Under the pieces are notes generated by a model. It searched no databases. It was not told where the DNA came from and saw only the letters and a list, made by a program, of their open reading frames with translations. Positions 56,571-64,000 of a stretch of DNA of 64,000 bases are shown here, one piece after another. Every line of letters begins with the position of its first letter. Within the stretch, counting starts at the first letter, position 1. The position numbers and the translations under genes were made by a program. This stretch comes from JBARKJ01 sp963698885 (GTDB lineage: Bacteria > Nitrospirota > JACRHJ01). The stretch spans positions 117,510 through 181,509 of the forward strand of contig CAVOSJ010000007.1 in the NCBI GenBank assembly GCA_963698885.1, read 5' to 3'.

Positions 56571-59500
56571 TTATGAAATTATTTTATCAAAAATTTCTCT
56601 TATCCGCGAAGCATGCTTTTGATAATCGTGAAGAAGGGCCTTTGCCGCGCCCGGGCCATGTCCTTTATAGCCCATCCTCGCGGAAGTCAGCTTCAGCTTC
56701 TCCTCGTCCGGCGGGAGCGTCGTCTCGGCGGCCCCCATTATCATCCGAAGACGCGACTCCAGCTCTTTCATGAAGAAATATGAGCTGCGAAACGCCGCCC
56801 CCTCCGCCTTCGGGATAAGTCTCTGCCGAATAATCTCGTCGAGCGCGGCAAGCGTCCCCGGCACCAATAATTCCGGGTGAGTCCGTCCGTGCAGGAGCTG
56901 TAAATACTGTACCGCGAACTCGACGTCCACGATACCGCCTCTGCCCCGCTTTATGTCTATCCCCTTGGCCTTAGCGGCCTCGCGCTCCAGGCGTCTTCGC
57001 ATGGACAGGACTTCGTTTGCCAGGGCCGTTTTCTCTCTGGCCGCAGATAGAATCAGTTGACGCATCCGCTCAAACCCCGCCAGCAACTCCGGGTCGCCCG
57101 CAATCCCGCGCGCGCGGGTTAGTGCCTGGAGCTCCCAGGCTGGGGCCGCGGCGTAATATTCCGTAAGCCCGTCCAGAGTATGGGTAAGCATACCCTTGGA
57201 GCCGCCCGGCCTAAGCCTTAAGTCCACCCGGTATGCCGTGCCTTCGCGCGTCAGTGCGGTCAACGCGAAAATTACACGCTCGGAGAGACGGTCGTAAAAT
57301 TCATGCCCGCCAATGTCGCCCCCCGGCATGTCTGGCGCGGATTTCCCGTGGATGAAGGTGATGTCCAGGTCCGAACCATAAATCAGCTCACGCCCGCCCA
57401 GTTTCCCGAATCCGATTACAGCGATACCCTTGGCGTTTTCCATGCCCTTAGGCAGGCCGTATTTCTCACCCACGTCCCGGACTGAGGCCAGAAGAGCCGC
57501 TTCCAGTACGGTTTCCGCGACAGCCGATAATTCAGACGAGATTTCTACCCAGCCCGGGTCCATGAATACGTCCCGGATTCCCACCCGCAGCTCTTCTGAG
57601 TGCTTGAACTCGCGGAGCGCGTCCATCCTTGCCGCGAAACTCTGCGCGTGAGACAGTGTGGCCGCAAGCTCAAGGGATAATTCTTCTTTGGGCTTTTTAA
57701 GCCTGCCCGGGTCCATGAAGAGAAGCGCTTCGCTCATCTCCGGACGGGAGACAAGCAGGCGCGAGAAATATTCGCTCGACCCGAACAGCCTGGTCATCCG
57801 CTCCGCCGCCTGCGGTGTCTCGGTCACAAGGTCGTGGATAGCCTCCCGCGAACCGAAAGAGGTTATGAAAGACTCCAGGTTGTTTAAGGCCATGTCCGGG
57901 TCGGGCGCGTCCTTGCAACCCTTCAGGAGCGCCGGCAGTATCCTTAAGAAAAGGTTCCTGCTCCTCGGGGTGAGCGGGCTCTCAGACGTGCCTTCTTTCA
58001 GCAGAATAAAATTCCGGTATGCCTGGCGCGTGTCTTTGAAACCGGCCAGGCGGAAGGTCTCCACCGCTTCCCGCTCGGTTAGATCGTCCGACAGCAGGGA
58101 CTCGAACTCGCTTCCGGCGCCCCGCTCCCGCACGTCCACGGGCTGTTCCATGAACAGCCTGTCATATATCTCGCGCACTTTCCCGGTATGTTTTTTGAAG
58201 TCTTCAGTGAACGCCGCACCGGCGTCCTTTTCACCCGCATCCCGGTATCCCATCCGAAGCGCCAGCGCCCGGATGCTTTCATCGTTTCGGGGGCAGGAGT
58301 GGACCTGCCTCTCGTCCACCAGCTGGAGCCTGTGCTCGGCAAGACGCAGGAACTCGTACGCACGGGAGAGCTCACCCTGTTCCTCGAATGTTATAAGGCC
58401 CGCAAGCGCAAGGCGGTGAAGCGCCCGGAGCGTGCCCAACTCCCGGATGCCCGGCTCGCGGCCTCCATAAACAAGCTGCAGGGTAGATACAAAAAATTCT
58501 ATCTCCCTGATGCCCCCGGGACCGAGCTTTACGTCCAGATCCCTTGCCTCGTGCGACGGCGAGCTTTCGATGCGGAGCTTTAAGTCCCGGATTTCGGCGA
58601 TGGCCGAGTAATCGAGATATTTCCTGAACACGAACGGCCTGAGGGCAAGGGTGAAATCGCGTCCCAGTTCCATGTCCCCGGCGCATGGGCGCGCCTTTAT
58701 AAGGGCGGAGCGTTCCCAGGTGCGGCCCCAGGACTCGTAATAGGTCTCGTATCCGGCGAGGCTCTGGGCGAGGTCGCCCCTTTCACCTTCGGGCCGCAGG
58801 CGCGTATCCACCCGGAACACGAACCCGTCGGGCGTTTTCTCTCCGATAAGTTTCACGATGATTTCGGATAGTTCCACAAAGTACTGGTGGTTGGTTATTA
58901 TCCGGGGGCCGGACGTGTTCCCGTCCTTTCCATACAAAAAAAGTATGTCAATGTCCGACGAGAAGTTCAGCTCTCGCCCGCCCAGCTTCCCCATCGCTAT
59001 GACGGTAAACGGACAGCGGGACGTTTTCCCGTTTGGAGCTTTGTATTGGGGTAGTCCGTATTTTTTGTCAAGCACATGGCGGCCCGCGTGATACGCCGCC
59101 TCCAGGACCGCGTCCGCGAGGTTTGACAGCTCCGCCGTGGTCTCCGAAACCCCCGCTATTCCGAGCAGGTCGCGCGCGGTAATCCGGAGGAACTCGGTGT
59201 ATTTAAATCTTCTCAGCAGTCTTGATGCATCAACGAGCGGCGTCTGTGGCGGGCATACCGTCAACATTTCTTTCCGTATGGTCTCTCTATCCCGGGGCGC
59301 GTCCAGCGTTCCCGGCCCGGCCAGCCAGTTGACCAGACGGAAGGGCTCCGACAGGATAAACCTCACGAGGAACAAAGACGAAGCAAACAGCGGGGCGAGT
59401 ACCTTGAGGGCGTCAGGGCGGGCGGCTATTGATTTAAGAAAATCGCCCGGTGCAGGAAAGGCGGCACAGACTCTCTCGAAGTTATTGAGGCAGACATCCG

Positions 59501-59684
59501 GGTTAGCCGAGCGCGAACAGTAATGGACAAGCGCGAGGAGGCGCTCCCTTAAAAGCCCTTCGTCCACCCTCTCGGAGATTAGCCGCAGGTTAGAGACGGC
59601 CTTCGCGGGGTCGGAGAAGCCTTTTCCGGCAAAATATTGGGAAAGCCCTTCATCCCCGGATATGATAGATTCAAGAATTTTCAT
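56571..59684 (-). CDS. glnE: Bifunctional glutamine synthetase adenylyltransferase/deadenylase GlnE
   Basis: 1037 residues from ATG at 59684 (MKILESIISG); longer readings extend into cbiO. Duplicated nucleotidyltransferase domains: VIAMGKLGGRELNFSSDIDILFLY with LRLRPEGERGDLAQSL in the N-terminal half, and VIGFGKLGGRELIYGSDLDITFIH with VDLRLRPGGSKGMLTHTLD in the C-terminal half, each with the GG...GSDxDxxF motif. Adds or removes AMP on glutamine synthetase under PII control. Works with the two PII proteins in this window. Follows cbiO by 43 bases. Confidence 0.96.
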   Translation of the reverse strand: MKILESIISGDEGLSQYFAGKGFSDPAKAVSNLRLISERVDEGLLRERLLALVHYCSRSANPDVCLNNFERVCAAFPAPGDFLKSIAARPDALKVLAPLFASSLFLVRFILSEPFRLVNWLAGPGTLDAPRDRETIRKEMLTVCPPQTPLVDASRLLRRFKYTEFLRITARDLLGIAGVSETTAELSNLADAVLEAAYHAGRHVLDKKYGLPQYKAPNGKTSRCPFTVIAMGKLGGRELNFSSDIDILFLYGKDGNTSGPRIITNHQYFVELSEIIVKLIGEKTPDGFVFRVDTRLRPEGERGDLAQSLAGYETYYESWGRTWERSALIKARPCAGDMELGRDFTLALRPFVFRKYLDYSAIAEIRDLKLRIESSPSHEARDLDVKLGPGGIREIEFFVSTLQLVYGGREPGIRELGTLRALHRLALAGLITFEEQGELSRAYEFLRLAEHRLQLVDERQVHSCPRNDESIRALALRMGYRDAGEKDAGAAFTEDFKKHTGKVREIYDRLFMEQPVDVRERGAGSEFESLLSDDLTEREAVETFRLAGFKDTRQAYRNFILLKEGTSESPLTPRSRNLFLRILPALLKGCKDAPDPDMALNNLESFITSFGSREAIHDLVTETPQAAERMTRLFGSSEYFSRLLVSRPEMSEALLFMDPGRLKKPKEELSLELAATLSHAQSFAARMDALREFKHSEELRVGIRDVFMDPGWVEISSELSAVAETVLEAALLASVRDVGEKYGLPKGMENAKGIAVIGFGKLGGRELIYGSDLDITFIHGKSAPDMPGGDIGGHEFYDRLSERVIFALTALTREGTAYRVDLRLRPGGSKGMLTHTLDGLTEYYAAAPAWELQALTRARGIAGDPELLAGFERMRQLILSAAREKTALANEVLSMRRRLEREAAKAKGIDIKRGRGGIVDVEFAVQYLQLLHGRTHPELLVPGTLAALDEIIRQRLIPKAEGAAFRSSYFFMKELESRLRMIMGAAETTLPPDEEKLKLTSARMGYKGHGPGAAKALLHDYQKHASRIREIFDKIIS

Positions 59685-59727
59685 CTCAGAAGATAGGATA
59701 CCATCTGAAATGGAAATTTTAAATTGT

Positions 59728-60537
59728 TTAATGCCTGTGGAACTGGTAGTGGGAATGGACGTGGCGGTGGGTAGTGCCGCCGTGGGCATGGACGTGTTCG
59801 TGGATCAGGTTCACCTTCAGCAGGAGTTCCTCATCGGAAAGCACTGCGTCCGCCGGGCCGACCTTCTCAATTTTGTGCTCTTCGGAGAGCACCGCGACAG
59901 TACCGTTTAACTCGTCCACCAGCGCCAGGTCGTGCGTCGCCACCACGATTGTTTTCCCCGCCTGGTTCAGGCTGAACATCAGCTCGATCAGGAACATCTG
60001 GGACTTCGGGTCCAACCCGCTTGTCGGCTCGTCCAGGAGCAGCACCTCCGGGTCCATCACCAGCACGGACCCAAGCGCCACGCGCTTTTTCTCGCCGCCC
60101 GAAAGCATATACGACGGCCGGTCCTTGAGCGCCTCGACACCCAGGTCGGCCATAACCCGGTGGGCCCTCGCAAGCGACTCTTCCTCGGAGATTCCAAGCT
60201 GCATCGGGCCGAACACCATCTCGTCCAGCACCGTCGGGCAGAAGAGCTGGACGTCCGAGTCCTGGAAGACATAGCCCATCCCGCCGCGGAAGAACTTCCG
60301 GAACTCCCGGTCCTTCAGGCTTTCCTGGCTGAGTTCCCGGCCCATGTAAAAGACTTTGCCCGCATCGGGAGCTATCAGCCCGTCCAGCGTCTGAAGCAGG
60401 GTTGACTTCCCGCATCCGTTGGAGCCGATGATTGCCAGACGCTCCCCGCGGCCTATCTCGATGTTCACGCCGCGGAGGGCGGCTATCTTGCCGTAATAGC
60501 TGTAGCTTACGTTTTCGGCCTTAACCGCGGTCTCCAT
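59728..60537 (-). CDS. cbiO: ECF cobalt/nickel transporter ATPase with His-rich tail
   Basis: 269 residues. Walker A GSNGCGKSTLLQTL, Q-loop YVFQDSDVQLFCPTVLDEMVFGP, signature LSGGEKKRVALGSVL, Walker B VLLLDEPTSGLDP and VVATHDLALVDEL. The C-terminus is a metal-binding tail, HEHVHAHGGTTHRHVHSHYQF, with about ten His in its last 24 residues. Energises the CbiMQ partner 10 bases upstream. The tail points to nickel or cobalt handling or sensing. Confidence 0.95.
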   Translation of the reverse strand: METAVKAENVSYSYYGKIAALRGVNIEIGRGERLAIIGSNGCGKSTLLQTLDGLIAPDAGKVFYMGRELSQESLKDREFRKFFRGGMGYVFQDSDVQLFCPTVLDEMVFGPMQLGISEEESLARAHRVMADLGVEALKDRPSYMLSGGEKKRVALGSVLVMDPEVLLLDEPTSGLDPKSQMFLIELMFSLNQAGKTIVVATHDLALVDELNGTVAVLSEEHKIEKVGPADAVLSDEELLLKVNLIHEHVHAHGGTTHRHVHSHYQFHRH

Positions 60538-60547
60538 TTTTTATCCC

Positions 60548-62407
60548 TCAAACGATTATCAGGACAATACCTGCCGTTAGCGCTGCCATCAAAACCAGCC
60601 AATCCGATTTTTTCATAGCTCCCCTGCCCCGGAGCTTTATCTCACCCGTGAACCCGCGAGCTAACATCGCCTTGAATATCTCGTCGCACTTCCCTTGAGT
60701 CTTCTTGAAAATAATGCCCATCCTGCCCGCCGCCCACCGCCTGGCCTCGGAGCCGTCCAGTGCCCCGGCTGTCCTGCTTATCTTCGCCAGGTGCATGTCT
60801 TCCACGGTATTTGCGAAAATGAAGATGTATTTATAGGTTAGGTTGACGACCGCCAGTACGGAGTCCGGCACCCGGAACATCTTAAGCGCGCGCATTATCT
60901 CCGTGAACGGGGTGGTAAACATGACGAGCATGGCAAGCGACACCGAGTTTATCACGCGCAATGTAAGCATTGCCACGCCGAACAGCCCGCCGGCCGTCAC
61001 TCCGATTTCTTTCGGAATTTTATATGTCCAGAGCGAGTGAGCCTCGTGAAGAGACAGAAGCGGCAACACTACCCTGCCCGGAGTGATTACGTTAAGTGAA
61101 GACGGCAGGGCGATAAGGAAGCCGAAAAAGAACCCGACGAAGGCCACCCGGGCATACATGACTTTCAGGACGACTCCCGCCGCCAGCGCGAGGATAAGGA
61201 CAAAGGCCGCTATAATCAGCTCCGTGGGCAGGTCCTTGCGTACGTTAACCGCTATGAGCATCAAAAGCATGAATATGACCTTTACACGCGCGTCCAGCTC
61301 CTGAAAAAAACCCTTGCGGGATGAAAGCTCCCACTGCACGTATGAGTTCTTAACCAACTTCGCTATATGGTCAAGGCTTTTCTCAAGATACGAGCGCGGG
61401 GTTTTAGGCCCGCCTCTCATAAGCCTCACGATGACGTAAATGATTGCTATCGCCAGGACCGCGCCGGCGAACCCAGATGCCAAGTATCCGCCGGCGCCGG
61501 ATGCGGCCGTCCCCGCGCCAGTGCCGTAATCGGGTATGGGGGGGTTCCACAGGTCGCTTAATTTCTGAAGTCCCGCCGGGACATAGCCGATAAGCTCCCG
61601 AAGCTTCTTCGGCCCCCATTCACCCCATGCCGCTCCCCCACCAAGCTTCTCCGGGATTATAATCCCAAACGGGGTCAGCGCCGCCAGCGCCAGCAGGGCA
61701 AGCCAGAGTTTCCAATTGAATTTCGGCCCCGTCCTGGCTGATGCAGCCGCAAAACCTGAGTCCATTGAGTAGAAATATTTCACCAGGAGCATCGTTATGA
61801 TCCCCTCCAGGATGCCAAATACGAGCAGGTGCTCCAGGAACATCGCGGGCAGGGCGATTGAAAGCGGGTAGGGGGCGTAAAGCGGCGCCCCGCCCGGCCC
61901 GTGGGCGATTGCGGGCTGGACGCCCAACTCAACTCCCGCGGCGAAGGCGGCGGCGGAAAGACCCATCCAGCCTGACAGGAACGCGCCCGCCATGAGTCTG
62001 AACCCGCCCTTCTCCCGCCCCGCGAAGGCGCGGAATACCCACCACGAAACAAACGGCATGACGACTGCCATATTGAAACAGTTAGCGCCTATTGCCGTTA
62101 TGCCGCCGTCCCCGAATACCAGCGCCTGTATGACCAGGACGACGGAGACCGCGATAACGGCAGTCCACGGCCCGAGCAGTATGGCGATAATCCCCCCTCC
62201 GACGGCGTGTCCGGACGTGCCGCCGGGGATGGGTATGTTGAACATCATGATGAGGAATGAAAAAGCGGCGGCCATAGAGAGGTAAGGCACCTGCTTCACG
62301 GCCAGTTCGCGTTTCAGTTTCCTTAAGCCCACCGTCCAGAAACCCGCGGACACGCCGTAAAGAGGCACAAATGTCTGAGGCGAGAGATACCCGTCGGGTA
62401 TGTGCAT
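60548..62407 (-). CDS. cbiMQ: CbiM-linker-CbiQ fusion, ECF cobalt/nickel transporter
   Basis: 619 residues from ATG at 62407, giving the obligatory CbiM/NikM N-terminus MHIPDGYLSP (Met1-His2 ligate the metal). Order: CbiM (about 1-225; GGTSGHAVGGGIIAILLGPW, FGDGGITAIGANCFNMAVV), a CbiN/PDGLE-like linker (about 235-350; TPFGIIIPEKLGGGAAWGEW with two helices), then CbiQ (about 365-600; KGFFQELDARVKVI, LPLLSLHEAHSLWTY, LRVINSVSLAMLVMFTTPF, KMFRVPDSVLAVVNLTYKYIFIF and the coupling AMLARGFTGE). Usually three or four separate genes. No frameshift is needed, so the fusion looks genuine. No cobalamin riboswitch upstream. Confidence 0.9.
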   Translation of the reverse strand: MHIPDGYLSPQTFVPLYGVSAGFWTVGLRKLKRELAVKQVPYLSMAAAFSFLIMMFNIPIPGGTSGHAVGGGIIAILLGPWTAVIAVSVVLVIQALVFGDGGITAIGANCFNMAVVMPFVSWWVFRAFAGREKGGFRLMAGAFLSGWMGLSAAAFAAGVELGVQPAIAHGPGGAPLYAPYPLSIALPAMFLEHLLVFGILEGIITMLLVKYFYSMDSGFAAASARTGPKFNWKLWLALLALAALTPFGIIIPEKLGGGAAWGEWGPKKLRELIGYVPAGLQKLSDLWNPPIPDYGTGAGTAASGAGGYLASGFAGAVLAIAIIYVIVRLMRGGPKTPRSYLEKSLDHIAKLVKNSYVQWELSSRKGFFQELDARVKVIFMLLMLIAVNVRKDLPTELIIAAFVLILALAAGVVLKVMYARVAFVGFFFGFLIALPSSLNVITPGRVVLPLLSLHEAHSLWTYKIPKEIGVTAGGLFGVAMLTLRVINSVSLAMLVMFTTPFTEIMRALKMFRVPDSVLAVVNLTYKYIFIFANTVEDMHLAKISRTAGALDGSEARRWAAGRMGIIFKKTQGKCDEIFKAMLARGFTGEIKLRGRGAMKKSDWLVLMAALTAGIVLIIV

Positions 62408-62553
62408 GTTATCCTGAGTTTTTCCTGAATTAGTAATACTTTTAAAGAAAAACGTAACACCATAGGCAGGACCTGTCAAGAATAAATTGACTTAATCCGG
62501 CTAATTAACTAAACTTTACGGTGGTCAAGTATAACTTTACGAAAGGGGAGGAA

Positions 62554-62964
62554 ATGAAAAAGTTTTTGTTAGTCGTGGCTGCGGCCGTCCTGGTCGTGGT
62601 AATACCGATGGCTGCATGCGCAAAGGAGAAGAAGATGAAGGACGGACTCGTAATAGATGACGTAAAGGTGGGTACGGGTGCGGAGGCGAAGGCGGGGCAG
62701 ACGGTAACGGTACATTATACCGGCTGGCTCACCAACGGGAAGAAGTTCGATTCCAGCAAGGACAGGAACGAGCCCTTCGTCTTCCATCTTGGCGCCGGGG
62801 AAGTCATAAAAGGCTGGGACGAGGGAGTCCAGGGGATGAAGGTAGGCGGAGTCCGGAACCTGACCATACCACCAAGCCTTGGATACGGTGCGCAGAGCGC
62901 GGGCGGGGTCATTCCGCCGAATGCGACGCTGAAATTCGAAGTTGAATTATTAGGGGTTAAGTAA
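62554..62964 (+). CDS. FKBP-type peptidyl-prolyl isomerase, exported
   Basis: 136 residues from ATG at 62554 behind GGGGAGG. Signal sequence MKKFLLVVAAAVLVVVIP ending MAAC, a weak lipobox, so secreted or lipid-anchored. FKBP core: VTVHYTGWLTNGKKFDSS, FHLGAGEVIKGWDEGVQGMKVGG, LTIPPSLGYGAQSAGGVIPPNATLKFEVELL. Speeds proline isomerisation in the envelope. Its stop is directly followed by the pseudouridine synthase reading frame. Confidence 0.95.
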   Translation: MKKFLLVVAAAVLVVVIPMAACAKEKKMKDGLVIDDVKVGTGAEAKAGQTVTVHYTGWLTNGKKFDSSKDRNEPFVFHLGAGEVIKGWDEGVQGMKVGGVRNLTIPPSLGYGAQSAGGVIPPNATLKFEVELLGVK

Positions 62965-63696
62965 CTGGAAAAGATAAGGTTATCCAAGGTAATGTCCGAG
63001 CGCGGGATGTGCTCCCGGCGCGAAGCGGACTCGTATATCGAGCGGGGCCTGGTATTCGTCGACGGACTTCGCGTGAGCGAACTGGGTATCAAGGTGGACC
63101 CTTCCGCCGAGATAACTCTCGACGAAAAAGCCGCCTCCGAGCAGACCGGGCTGGTTACGATAATCCTGAATAAACCGGCAGGTTACGTATCCGGCCAGGC
63201 GGAGAGGGGCTACAAGCCCGCCTCCGTTCTGCTCACTCCCGCGAACCGCGCAAAGGGGGACCCGTCAAAGATAAGGTTCTCGCCGCACCACCTGAGGAAC
63301 CTCGCTCCCGCGGGCCGGTTAGACATTGATTCTCAAGGGCTTATCGTATTCACGCAGGACGGGCGGGTGGCGAAGAGGCTCATCGGCGAGAAGTCGGACG
63401 TGGAGAAGGAGTATGTCGTGCGCGTCGAGGGGGTACTGACCGTGCAGGGTTTAAAGCTCCTGAACCACGGCCTCTCGCTGGACGGTGCGCTGCTTAAAAA
63501 GGCGGTCGTTACCGTGCTTAACGAGGACCAGCTTAAGTTCATACTAAAGCAAGGGAAGAAGCGCCAGATACGAAGGATGTGCGAGCAGGTGGGGCTGAAG
63601 GTGACCGGCCTCAAACGCGTCCGTATCGGGAACGTGATGCTCGCGAACCTGCCTGACGGGAAGTGGAGATATCTTGGGCCGGGTGAGGAATTTTAG
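62965..63696 (+). CDS. RsuA/RluB/RluF-family 23S/16S rRNA pseudouridine synthase
   Basis: About 243 residues. S4 domain first (IRLSKVMSERGMCSRREADSYIERGLVFVDG), then the synthase core with ILNKPAGYVSGQ, catalytic Asp in PAGRLDIDSQGLIVFTQDG, and KQGKKRQIRRMCEQVGLKVTGLKRVRIGNV. Pattern closest to RluF/RluB. The conserved region begins right after the FKBP stop, so the start may be the CTG at 62965; the first ATG, 62992, would cut into the S4 domain. Probably translated by coupling with the FKBP gene. Confidence 0.9.
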   Translation: MEKIRLSKVMSERGMCSRREADSYIERGLVFVDGLRVSELGIKVDPSAEITLDEKAASEQTGLVTIILNKPAGYVSGQAERGYKPASVLLTPANRAKGDPSKIRFSPHHLRNLAPAGRLDIDSQGLIVFTQDGRVAKRLIGEKSDVEKEYVVRVEGVLTVQGLKLLNHGLSLDGALLKKAVVTVLNEDQLKFILKQGKKRQIRRMCEQVGLKVTGLKRVRIGNVMLANLPDGKWRYLGPGEEF

Positions 63697-63741
63697 CATT
63701 TCTCGTCCGGCCCGAAACCGCCCTGATTATCACCGCACAGC

Positions 63742-63915
63742 TCAAAAGCCGTTGTAATGGTGGTAGCCCCGGTCGTGGTCGTAGTCGCGATCGTGGTGCT
63801 CGTACCTGTCCCTATCCCTGTATCTGTCATCGTGATCACGGTCCACGAAGAAACATCCCGAAAGCGATACCGCCGCCACGAGGGCTGCAATAAATGCAAT
63901 CAGCCTACGTCTCAT
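63742..63915 (-). CDS. Tiny His/Asp/Tyr-rich lipoprotein
   Basis: 57 residues from ATG at 63915. MRRRLIAFIAALVAAVSLSG then Cys21: a textbook lipobox LSGC. The mature part is made almost only of Asp, Arg, His and Tyr (FFVDRDHDDRYRDRDRYEHH, then DRGYHHYNGF). Likely an outer-membrane lipoprotein; such tails bind metals or polyanions, but nothing specific is known. Preceded by a good promoter. Alternative longer frames overlap it but have no lipobox. Confidence 0.7.
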   Translation of the reverse strand: MRRRLIAFIAALVAAVSLSGCFFVDRDHDDRYRDRDRYEHHDRDYDHDRGYHHYNGF

Positions 63916-63961
63916 TGCTGTCCCCTCTCCACGTTAAAATCCAATAACCCACTTAACTAAA

Positions 63962-63989
63962 AGTATAGCGCAATGACCCGGAAAATCAA
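63962..63989 (-). promoter_or_regulatory. Sigma-70 promoter of the tiny lipoprotein gene
   Basis: Minus strand: TTGATT (63989-63984), 16-base spacer, TATACT (63967-63962), 46 bases before the ATG at 63915. Confidence 0.65.
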
Positions 63990-64000
63990 CGCGATGCGCC

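Noticed and set aside
62408..62553. Cobalamin or nickel-responsive riboswitch upstream of the CbiM fusion
   Set aside because: No B12-box or NiCo-like core sequences could be found in this short divergent region.
1..64000. tRNA, rRNA, prophage or insertion-sequence genes
   Set aside because: None were seen in either strand; no integrase, transposase or terminal inverted repeats with a transposase frame.

Overview
This 64 kb window comes from a GC-rich, Gram-negative-type bacterial chromosome (SecG, TatA, lipoproteins, a probable outer-membrane protein). The gene set and the order pgeF, yggS, proC, yggT, divIVA, DUF167 resemble Desulfobacterota or Nitrospirota-like lineages; this is a guess from gene content and the phylum cannot be fixed from the sequence alone. 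No rRNA, tRNA, CRISPR array, transposase or phage gene was seen. Genes are packed and nearly all are housekeeping or metabolic.

Layout. 1-3702 (+): 3' part of a large repetitive surface-type protein (RCC1-like, HYR-like, then ten InlB-like repeats). 3807-9757 (-): thiS, a HydG-type radical SAM enzyme, thiF, an ABC exporter pair and a peptide-binding lipoprotein. 9907-11423 (-): secG, tpiA and a small unknown. 11567-18129 (-): two nitrogen loci, glnB-amt and glnB-amt-outer-membrane protein, each behind a sigma-54-like promoter, with an SMR transporter and an ArsB/NhaD transporter between them. 18505-29794 (+): a trehalose/alpha-glucan operon (glgX, treZ, malQ, treY, DUF5752, treT) holding two complete trehalose routes. 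29800-36072 (-): tkt, tal, gnd, rpiB, zwf, the whole oxidative pentose phosphate pathway apart from a lactonase and an epimerase. 36292-40165 (+): an AhbD/NirJ-like radical SAM protein, hemE and hemH, with a foreign-looking AT-rich membrane gene between hemE and hemH. 40272-42555 (+): citrate synthase and a quinone-oxidoreductase-like protein. 42668-48035 (-): tatA, recX, pilT, recA, thpR, cinA, pgpA. 48197-55329 (+): pgeF, yggS, proC, a TMTC-like glycosyltransferase, a UbiA-family prenyltransferase, yggT, divIVA, DUF167, a tiny zinc-ribbon protein and a short haem-copper-oxidase-like membrane protein. 55431-62407 (-): DUF362 ferredoxin, glnE, and an ECF cobalt/nickel transporter (cbiO plus a CbiM-linker-CbiQ fusion). 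62554-63696 (+): FKBP and an RsuA/RluF-family pseudouridine synthase. 63742-63915 (-): a tiny His/Asp-rich lipoprotein.

Three things cut across the annotation. (1) A dispersed intergenic repeat of about 90 bp, made of two perfect hairpins joined by a conserved spacer, occurs ten or so times. Its stems show compensatory base changes, and one copy is split in two around the AT-rich gene upstream of hemH. (2) About nineteen single-base frameshifts break otherwise well-conserved genes; sixteen look like one extra base, so most are probably sequencing or assembly errors. Coordinates for such genes span the whole reconstructed reading frame. (3) The second amt gene carries at least ten indels inside a stretch of visibly higher GC, which looks like a chimeric or very low-quality patch.

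Nitrogen control is well represented: two PII proteins with the uridylylation tyrosine, two ammonium channels, the glutamine synthetase adenylyltransferase GlnE, and sigma-54 promoters.
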